From contig NZ_JBHULY010000001.1 of the NCBI RefSeq assembly GCF_042684665.1, positions 1 through 20,317 of the forward strand: a DNA stretch of 20,317 bases, written 5' to 3'. The notes beneath the pieces were generated by a model, which made no database searches, was not told the origin of the DNA, and saw only the letters and a program-made list of their open reading frames with translations. Positions 1 to 4,814 of this stretch are shown in pieces; the first letter of the stretch is position 1; each line of letters starts with the position of its first letter. The translations under genes and the position numbers were made by a program. The DNA comes from Jejuia rubra. Its GTDB lineage: Bacteria > Bacteroidota > Bacteroidia > Flavobacteriales > Flavobacteriaceae.

Positions 1-46
1 GGTTTAAGTAAAAAAATAAAATATTAATTATCTTTAGAGAACTGGA

Positions 47-721
47 CTAGGGCTTTTCATAGGACACGGTGTTGTACACCGTTTTTAATTTTCCTTCCTT
101 TATTTGTTCAATCAATTCACATCTTTTTTCGGTACTACTTTGTTCTTTAAAATCTTTTCCAATTCTTACAAAATCATATGGAATATATTTAATTTCAGAT
201 TCTACAGTTTTTTCAAAACGACTTTCTCCATAGGCTAAAAGTGTGCTTTTTTCGTCAGTCTCCGAACTTAATAATATTTGTTTTAATTCTCCATTTTTTT
301 GTTTGGTAAAAACTCTAAACTTTGACCTGTCCATTTCTAATTCCGTAGGATAAAATACAATTCCGTTTTCATCGAATATTATTTGTTCACGTCTATGTTT
401 TTTTTCGAAAGTTTGTCCAAAATCAGAATTGTCAATTATTATCGCTGTTCCTTTAAAATTTTCGGGTAGAATTATGTCGAATTTCTGAATGTCAGCAAAA
501 TAAAATGAAATAGAAGAATAAGTTTTAGAAACTGGAATAAACAATATAGCTGGTATTAAAATCCAAAGTAATTTTTGTTTAATTTTTAAATTCCCAAATA
601 GAAGTATAATAATTCCAATAACATAAATTGGAAGTCCGATTATAAAACCAAAATAAATAAAGAATGGTATTAAAAACCCAATAATCAAAAATGATATTCC
701 TATTTTGTCTCTTGTAGTCAT
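47..721 (-). CDS. Small membrane-anchored hypothetical protein (cassette 1)
   Basis: A 224-residue protein starting at ATG 721. Residues 8-46 form two hydrophobic segments and 51-66 a third. The remaining ~150 residues are a polar, probably extracytoplasmic domain with an ILPENFKGTAII stretch near residue 85. This loosely recalls small Bacteroidetes domains of the DUF6843 kind, but I cannot confirm that. No catalytic motif is visible, so no function is assigned. The gene is the sole content of the first cassette-like unit. Its C-terminal codons (VYNTVSYEKP) are read straight through the unit-end motif GTTGTACAC (71-79), and the stop codon lies beyond it. The protein's tail is therefore partly made of boundary DNA. 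Composition is AT-rich like its two left-hand neighbours and unlike the envelope genes to the right. Confidence 0.7.
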   Translation of the reverse strand: MTTRDKIGISFLIIGFLIPFFIYFGFIIGLPIYVIGIIILLFGNLKIKQKLLWILIPAILFIPVSKTYSSISFYFADIQKFDIILPENFKGTAIIIDNSDFGQTFEKKHRREQIIFDENGIVFYPTELEMDRSKFRVFTKQKNGELKQILLSSETDEKSTLLAYGESRFEKTVESEIKYIPYDFVRIGKDFKEQSSTEKRCELIEQIKEGKLKTVYNTVSYEKP

Positions 722-744
722 TCAGTTCGTTAATTGTGTACAAC
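71..744 (-). mobile_element. Cassette-like unit 1, bounded by unit-specific inverted repeats
   Basis: GTTGTACAC at 71-79 and its exact reverse complement GTGTACAAC at 736-744 enclose the single gene at 47-721, apart from its last codons. The two ends of this unit match each other but not those of the neighbouring units beyond GTTGTA. In integron arrays the two ends of one cassette form one recombination site when the cassette is circular, which explains such pairing. That this unit is or was mobile is inference; no integrase gene is in the window. Confidence 0.5.
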
Positions 745-927
745 GGTCTTGTGTATGAAACGTAGCGTATAAATAGACGCCAACTTTTCGGATTTAGCAC
801 GAGCCGAATTTTTTATTTTTATGTTTAATTTTCTTTTATAAATATAACCAAATTAAAAATTTGGCGTACTTTGTAAATATACAAAAACCTCTCGGAAAGC
901 CTATAATAGCTATGTTTTATACACGGT
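745..927. repeat. Imperfect-palindromic spacer A (attC-like)
   Basis: This 183-bp non-coding element separates cassette-like units 1 and 2. Outer arms 751-766 and 909-924 pair over 16 positions, with both irregularities being G-T wobbles. Inner arms 803-813 and 855-865 pair over 11 positions with one wobble. The terminal loop is about 41 nt. Asymmetric blocks TTTTCGGATTTAGC (785-798) and TAAATATACA (874-883) recur in spacer B in the same orientation. The size, the folding, and GTT/AAC triplets at the edges suggest a long attC-like site. A folded RNA or another recombination site is an alternative. Confidence 0.6.
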
Positions 928-942
928 GTTGTAGCCAGTACT

Positions 943-1638
943 TTATTCCGAAATTTTCACTTTATTTTCTTTTTTTGACACATAAAATGATACAAAAGAA
1001 ATTGTTAAAATAAATAGTCCGAATAATAGATTATAGACGCTCAAATTCATTTGTAAATTACCAAAATCAGATATTCCAAATGAACCTGAACGAGTAATAA
1101 AAAGAGTACTAAAAAAAGTCAATAATTTGCTGATAACAATTACGCTTACCAAAAATGGAATATTTGTCAGTTTTCGTGAATTTAAACTCATATTCTTATA
1201 TTTCTTATAGGCAAATATAGACAATGCCAAAGATGAAAATATAAGTATTCCAATTGATACATAATTTAGATTTTCACTATCTATCCCAACGTTATTGGCA
1301 ATTATTAATGATAAATTTGCAAGTAAATTGGTTATTGTGATAAATGCCATAAACAATAGTATTCCTTTTAGGTATGGAATAATCTTATTTCTGAAATAAA
1401 TATTTTTATTGACTTTACCATATTCAGCCGTCAGCTCTTTCGTATTTCCAATTCGATTTTTTGCTATTAGTAGAGATTCTTCAGTATTTAATCCCAGTCG
1501 TTGCAATTCGTCAATTTCATCGAGTAAATGACTTTCCAATTCGTTAATATTGTCAAGAGTCATATTCGAGTTTTGAGATAGTTCTGATTTCCAGATTTCG
1601 ATATTTTCCTTTAAGTTAAACTTGGTTCTATTTTCCAT
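943..1638 (-). CDS. Permease-prefix/HAAS-like domain membrane protein
   Basis: A 231-residue protein. Residues 1-78 are a charged helical module (IEIWKSEL, then MTLDNINELESHLLDEIDELQ, then GLNTEESLLIAKNRIG). This resembles the permease prefix domain 1 / HAAS signalling domain that commonly accompanies PadR-like regulators. Four hydrophobic segments follow, at about 88-116, 125-145, 159-181 and 200-221. The FtsX/MacB-type permease that often follows this prefix domain is absent. The start codon lies 28 bp inside the end of padR, so the two genes are one translationally coupled operon. Known PadR-HAAS pairs suggest that the membrane protein and regulator act in one signalling or membrane-stress response; that is inference. 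The domain call rests on sequence character only. Confidence 0.75.
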   Translation of the reverse strand: MENRTKFNLKENIEIWKSELSQNSNMTLDNINELESHLLDEIDELQRLGLNTEESLLIAKNRIGNTKELTAEYGKVNKNIYFRNKIIPYLKGILLFMAFITITNLLANLSLIIANNVGIDSENLNYVSIGILIFSSLALSIFAYKKYKNMSLNSRKLTNIPFLVSVIVISKLLTFFSTLFITRSGSFGISDFGNLQMNLSVYNLLFGLFILTISFVSFYVSKKENKVKISE

Positions 1639-1955
1639 AATTTAGATATAATTTGATTGATAATTGTCCAGTTTTCTTTTTCTGATAAAAGTTGCTTTTT
1701 TCCTTTGTTACTAATTTTATAATACTTTCTTTTTCTTCCAGATTCACCCATTTTCCAATAAGATTCGATGAGTTCTTTTTTTTCTAATTTGTGTAAAACA
1801 GGATATAAAGTTCCATCTCCATATTCTATTTTTCCATTAGATATTTCTTTAACGTTTTGGATTATTTCATATCCATAAGATTCGTTTTTTGAAAGTATTG
1901 ATAGAATAATAGGTATTGAAGAAGCGCCAATTAATTCTTTTGATAGTTTTTCCAT
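1611..1955 (-). CDS. PadR family transcriptional regulator
   Basis: A winged-helix repressor of 114 residues from the chosen ATG at 1955 (MEKLSKELIG). ATG 1961 and an upstream start at 1985 are also in frame, but 1985 falls within the promoter palindrome. Diagnostic PadR features are the helix with PIILSILSKNESYGYEI, the recognition segment GTLYPVLHKLEKKELI, and the wing with GRKRKYYKISNKGKK. PadR proteins bind DNA as dimers and usually repress their own operon, releasing DNA upon ligand binding or membrane or antibiotic stress. Here the gene is first in a two-gene operon with a membrane protein, and a near-perfect 23-bp palindrome covers its promoter (1979-2001), which suggests autoregulation. 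It is of short, single-domain PadR type without a long C-terminal dimerisation region. Confidence 0.9.
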   Translation of the reverse strand: MEKLSKELIGASSIPIILSILSKNESYGYEIIQNVKEISNGKIEYGDGTLYPVLHKLEKKELIESYWKMGESGRKRKYYKISNKGKKQLLSEKENWTIINQIISKLWKIEPSLT

Positions 1956-1974
1956 ATGCATATTCTTTAGAATA

Positions 1975-1982
1975 CAAATATA
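1975..1982 (-). promoter_or_regulatory. Promoter -7 element of padR operon
   Basis: Read on the minus strand the bases are TATATTTG, an exact TAnnTTTG Bacteroidetes -7 box, 19 bp before ATG 1955. No clear TTG -33 element is visible at the usual distance; only T-rich sequence lies there. The box overlaps the palindrome at 1979-2001. Confidence 0.65.
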
Positions 1983-2001
1983 CATAGAAGTTCGATGTAT
2001 A
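1979..2001. promoter_or_regulatory. 23-bp palindrome, probable PadR operator
   Basis: Arms TATACAT (1979-1985) and ATGTATA (1995-2001) are exact reverse complements. The inner bases GAA/TTC (1987-1989 and 1991-1993) also pair around G1990, leaving one mismatched pair (1986/1994). It overlaps the -7 box, so a dimer bound here would block the polymerase. PadR-family operators are inverted repeats of ATGT/ACAT-type half-sites, but here the half-sites are in the opposite order to the classical ATGT-N8-ACAT. Assignment to this PadR is inference. Confidence 0.65.
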
Positions 2002-2040
2002 AAAATAAAATCGTAAGTTTTTTTTCGTATTGGCTACAAC

Positions 2041-2220
2041 GTTAAATATATGGCAAGTAGGGCAGAAAACAATCGATTATTTTCGGTTTAGCCACAAGCC
2101 AAATCTTTTGTATTTTGTTTTAATTTTTCTCTTTTAATACCAAATCAAAAGATTTGGCGACTTAATAAATATACAGAACTTTTGGATTAAACATTAATCG
2201 CCCTATTTGCTATATATAGT
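2041..2220. repeat. Imperfect-palindromic spacer B (attC-like)
   Basis: This 180-bp non-coding element between units 2 and 3 has the same layout as spacer A. Outer arms 2046-2063 and 2200-2217 pair over 18 positions with two G-T wobbles. Inner arms GCCAAATCTTTT (2098-2109) and AAAAGATTTGGC (2147-2158) pair perfectly. Conserved asymmetric blocks are TTTTCGGTTTAGC (2080-2092) and TAAATATACA (2166-2175). The outer arm sequences are unrelated to those of spacer A although both fold alike. Confidence 0.6.
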
Positions 2221-3035
2221 GTTAGGCAACGTTATCTTCTTTCCAACCATTGGTTTTAGCTATTAATTCTGGATATAGGCAAGCTGTATTTCCGTCTTGT
2301 GAAACCAAAATTTTAATTGAATCTCCAATTGATTTATTATTTGTTAAAGCGAAATTATTAGTCCTTGATTTCGCAACAATATTTCCATATTCAAAGTGTA
2401 CATCCATTGATGAGCCAAATTTCGAAAATGTAAATCCCTTATTTTGGCTTATAGAAATTATTTTACCTTCTTTAACTTTCCCAGTTTTATATAATGCAAT
2501 TTCCTTTCTAACTCGTGAGTACAATAAATAGCAGAGAATTAAACCAATTGACAAAACAACACCTGCGATATAATACATAAAATCCATATTAAAGGAATAT
2601 TGCTCGTATTCAGTTGCGATAGATTTTCCATTCAGATGTTTAATTGGAATAACGTCTCCTTTCTGTAAATCTTCAGTTTTTGTTGGGTCAAAAACACTAA
2701 ATTTTGATTGTGTTTTCTGTCCGTTTAAATCAAATTCATAAGTTAAAATTTGAGGATTATTTCCATTTATAGTTACGTTTTCAATTGCTTTAATGTCAGT
2801 CAAAACAGCACTTTCTTTTATTCCGTCAGATTCTATTATTTCAGTGTTTTCAACGTAAGGGAAGTTGCTTTTAAATGAGTCCATCATTAAAGACAAAGGA
2901 ATGAAAAGGAATAATGCAAATGCAATTCCTTGAAATGCAAAGAGTAGTAGAATTGGTCTAATTTTAGCTCTTTCCCAAATTGTTATAAAGTTGATTTTTC
3001 TATTTGTCAATGGTTGTGTTTTTATGTTGCCTAAC
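2221..3035 (-). mobile_element. Cassette-like unit 3, ends GTTAGGCAAC / GTTGCCTAAC
   Basis: GTTAGGCAAC (2221-2230) and its exact reverse complement GTTGCCTAAC (3026-3035) enclose precisely one gene. These ends contain GTTAGGC and GCCTAAC, which fit the integron attC core consensus GTTRRRY / RYYYAAC. The start and stop codons lie within or touch these motifs. The integron interpretation is inference from motif and layout. Confidence 0.5.
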
Positions 3036-3037
3036 AT
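2222..3037 (-). CDS. Two-helix membrane protein, DUF3592-like layout (cassette 3)
   Basis: A 271-residue protein with hydrophobic segments at about 27-51 and 153-173. An extracytoplasmic loop of ~100 residues lies between them, and a C-terminal cytoplasmic domain of ~95 residues follows (KTGKVKEGKIISI, then FSKFGSSMDVHFEY). A helix, a loop carrying a small beta domain, a second helix and a second small beta domain is the general layout of DUF3592-type proteins, but I do not recognise the family firmly and assign no function. The start codon ATG 3037 overlaps the unit end (ATGTTAGGCAAC). The stop TAA is part of the opposite end (GCCTAAC), so the reading frame occupies the entire unit. No Bacteroidetes -7 box is evident immediately upstream; expression may depend on a promoter further right. 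Confidence 0.7.
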   Translation of the reverse strand: MLGNIKTQPLTNRKINFITIWERAKIRPILLLFAFQGIAFALFLFIPLSLMMDSFKSNFPYVENTEIIESDGIKESAVLTDIKAIENVTINGNNPQILTYEFDLNGQKTQSKFSVFDPTKTEDLQKGDVIPIKHLNGKSIATEYEQYSFNMDFMYYIAGVVLSIGLILCYLLYSRVRKEIALYKTGKVKEGKIISISQNKGFTFSKFGSSMDVHFEYGNIVAKSRTNNFALTNNKSIGDSIKILVSQDGNTACLYPELIAKTNGWKEDNVA

Positions 3038-3065
3038 TTGTATAACAACAACTCCCAGCCTGGCG

Positions 3066-3100
3066 ATTGCTGTTATATCGTTTATATTTATAACAGCAAT
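3066..3100. repeat. Perfect 12-bp stem hairpin at the array edge
   Basis: ATTGCTGTTATA (3066-3077) and TATAACAGCAAT (3089-3100) are exact reverse complements around an 11-nt AT-rich loop. No T-run follows on either strand, so an intrinsic terminator is unlikely. It lies ~30 bp outside the first unit end (3026-3035), the position where an array attachment site or array promoter would be expected. Its role is unknown. Confidence 0.6.
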
Positions 3101-3170
3101 GTACTATTTTTCTGAAAAGAATCCAAGGATGTGGTCATAATCTCCGAAATGATTAATGTCACGACGGATT

Positions 3171-3267
3171 CGCGTTAGGGATTGAGGGATTTGTTGAAGC
3201 TCCCCGACGCAGGAGGGAGCGACTCCCGAAAGCCCGACCACGCCATAAGCGTGGTAACGCCCAAAAA
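3171..3267. repeat. Dispersed structured repeat, copy 1
   Basis: Conserved blocks shared with the copy at 10185-10297 are CGCGTTAGGGATTGA (3171-3185), CCCCGACG followed by AGGAGG, GAAAGCCCGACC, and GGTAACGCCCAAAAA (3253-3267). The first block's GCGTTA can pair with TAACGC of the last. Variable insertions here include two local hairpins (GGGAG/CTCCC, and CCACGC/GCGTGG near 3240-3254). Such elements lie between genes in Flavobacteriaceae genomes. It could be a REP-like element or a structured RNA. Confidence 0.65.
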
Positions 3268-3336
3268 ACCTATTCCCAAACTAATAACAATATTTCCGCA
3301 TTATTTCTGTTTTAGCTTCATACAATTTCCCTCAAA

Positions 3337-3368
3337 TTGTAATAGGCTCATCTTATTTATTATATTTG
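3337..3368 (+). promoter_or_regulatory. Promoter of the porG-uppS-bamA cluster
   Basis: TTG at 3337-3339, a 21-bp spacer, and TATATTTG at 3361-3368 match the Bacteroidetes TTTG-N17-23-TAnnTTTG promoter. The start codon is at 3385, so the leader is only ~10 nt. Confidence 0.75.
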
Positions 3369-3384
3369 CAAACTTTAAAAGGCT

Positions 3385-4074
3385 ATGCGCTACGTAACCC
3401 TATTCATAATAAGCATCTTAACCATGCAATTTAGTTTCTCTCAAATCAACGAAATCGGTGTTTTTTTGGGCGGGAGCAACTTTATTGGTGATGTTGGTGC
3501 CACGGATTATATTTCCCCAAATCAATTTGCCATTGGCGGTATTTACAAATGGAACAGAAGTAAGCGACATTCTTATCGTGTGTCGTTGATTTTTAGTGAG
3601 CTGGAAGGCATTGACGTGGAATCTGACGACCCAAGACGACAACAGCGAGGCCTGAGCTTTAATACCAGTGTTATGGAAGTTTCGGCGGGTATGGAGTTTA
3701 CCTTTATGGACTTTAACCTTCATGAGGGCCGACCCGTGGCCACACCATATTTGTACACCGGTATTAGCATTGCGAAACACGATAACAACTACTACAATGC
3801 TGGAGTGTTGACCTCCGAAAACAGTGAGAGTTGGGCTTACGGTATCCCTATGGTTTTAGGTTTTAAAATGCGGTTTATCGAGAATTTTATTTTAGGTTTG
3901 GAAGTTGGTGCGAGGTATACATTTACTGATGAAATTGACGGAAGTGTTCCCGATGGGGAATTTAGAAGAGCGCAGTTCAGTATTGGCAACATCAACAATA
4001 ACGACTGGTACATGTTTTCGGGCATTACGCTAACGTATACATTTGGGGAAAATCCCTGCTACTGTGTGGAATAA
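3385..4074 (+). CDS. porG: PorG-type outer membrane protein of type IX secretion (DUF6089 family)
   Basis: A 229-residue protein with signal peptide MRYVTLFIISILTMQFSFSQ (cleavage around 20) and an outer-membrane beta-barrel body. Family-like features are the start INEIGVFLGGSNFIGDVG, DPRRQQRGLSF, the alternating aromatic strands, and a C-terminal CYC motif (ENPCYCVE). DUF6089 proteins include PorG, an outer membrane subunit of the T9SS that associates with the PorK/PorN ring. As I recall, the Porphyromonas gene also lies directly upstream of uppS, bamA and two ompH genes, the same order as here. The stop codon overlaps the uppS start by one base (TAATG). It is the first gene after the promoter at 3337-3368. 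The family call is firm; the PorG role is by synteny and family. Confidence 0.85.
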   Translation: MRYVTLFIISILTMQFSFSQINEIGVFLGGSNFIGDVGATDYISPNQFAIGGIYKWNRSKRHSYRVSLIFSELEGIDVESDDPRRQQRGLSFNTSVMEVSAGMEFTFMDFNLHEGRPVATPYLYTGISIAKHDNNYYNAGVLTSENSESWAYGIPMVLGFKMRFIENFILGLEVGARYTFTDEIDGSVPDGEFRRAQFSIGNINNNDWYMFSGITLTYTFGENPCYCVE

Positions 4075-4814
4075 TGGATTTAAAGGACAACATACTGCTT
4101 AATGCTTTACCCCGACACATCGCCATCATCATGGACGGCAATGGGCGCTGGGCAAAGCAAAAGGGTATGATACGTGCTTTTGGTCATGAAAATGGCACCA
4201 AAGCAGTACGTAGAACCGTGGAGGCTTGTGCCGAACTGGGCGTACCAAACCTAACACTTTATGCCTTTTCCACTGAAAATTGGAATCGTCCAAAACTGGA
4301 GGTAAAAACCTTGATGAAGCTGTTGATTTCATCGTTAAAAAAGGAAATTAAAACCCTTCAGGACAACAATATAAAATTGTCTGCCATTGGCAACCTCAAT
4401 TCGCTCCCTGAAAAAGTGAACAAAGAGCTTTCGGAAGTGATGGAACGCACTAAAGATAATAGTCGCATGACGCTGACTCTGGCACTAAGCTACGGTTCAC
4501 GGGAGGAACTGTTAAACGCCGTTAAAGAAATTAGCAATAACGTTAAAAATAATATAATTTCGCCCGATGCTATTGATGAATCGATTATTAATAAGCATCT
4601 TTACACGCAAAATTTGCCAGACGTGGATTTGCTTATCAGGACCAGTGGCGAACAACGTATTAGTAATTTTTTGCTTTGGCAGATAGCCTACGCTGAGTTG
4701 TACTTTACAAACGTACTTTGGCCAGATTTTACAAAGCAACATTTGTATGAAGCGATTATAGAATATCAAAAAAGAGAACGACGATTTGGGAAAACAAGTG
4801 AGCAACTTAGCTAA
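4074..4814 (+). CDS. uppS: Isoprenyl transferase (undecaprenyl diphosphate synthase)
   Basis: A 246-residue cis-prenyltransferase that condenses isopentenyl diphosphates onto farnesyl diphosphate to give undecaprenyl diphosphate, the lipid carrier for peptidoglycan and O-antigen. Diagnostic motifs are HIAIIMDGNGRWAKQKG (catalytic Asp21), the HENG segment near 38-41, LTLYAFSTENWNRP (~61-73), and the C-terminal block DLLIRTSGEQRISNFLLWQ followed by AELYFT. All expected residues are present and the length is normal. The start ATG overlaps the porG stop by one base, and the gene end overlaps the longest bamA frame by 29 bp. The three genes are thus a compact translationally coupled group. Cytoplasmic, membrane-associated. 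Confidence 0.97.
   Translation: MDLKDNILLNALPRHIAIIMDGNGRWAKQKGMIRAFGHENGTKAVRRTVEACAELGVPNLTLYAFSTENWNRPKLEVKTLMKLLISSLKKEIKTLQDNNIKLSAIGNLNSLPEKVNKELSEVMERTKDNSRMTLTLALSYGSREELLNAVKEISNNVKNNIISPDAIDESIINKHLYTQNLPDVDLLIRTSGEQRISNFLLWQIAYAELYFTNVLWPDFTKQHLYEAIIEYQKRERRFGKTSEQLS

Larger units (their letters stand above)
928..2040 (-). mobile_element. Cassette-like unit 2 (padR plus membrane partner)
   Basis: GTTGTAGCCAGTAC at 928-941 is matched at the other end by the reverse complement of GTTGTAGCCAATAC (2027-2040), 13 of 14 positions. The pair encloses a complete two-gene operon with its own promoter. Unlike the neighbouring unit ends, these ends stay complementary for four bases past GTTGTA. 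Interpretation as a mobile cassette is inferred from the array geometry. Confidence 0.5.
3038..3384. other. Junction region without genes, between array and envelope cluster
   Basis: This 347-bp divergent intergenic region contains, in order, a strong hairpin (3066-3100), ~70 bp with nothing recognisable, a dispersed structured repeat (3171-3267), and the promoter of the plus-strand cluster (3337-3368). A short open frame across the structured repeat has no coding character. It marks a sharp change from AT-rich accessory DNA to conserved chromosomal genes. Confidence 0.7.

Noticed and set aside
2250..2531. Plus-strand frame inside unit 3.
   Set aside because: It lies opposite a better supported membrane protein frame and shows no own start signals.
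1..3040. CRISPR array or toxin-antitoxin explanation for the repeated spacers.
   Set aside because: Repeats are ~180 bp, only two, and flank genes; none of the encoded proteins has toxin or antitoxin motifs that I can recognise.
3182..3397. Open frame of 71 codons across the junction region.
   Set aside because: It covers the dispersed structured repeat and the porG promoter; composition follows the repeat, not a protein.
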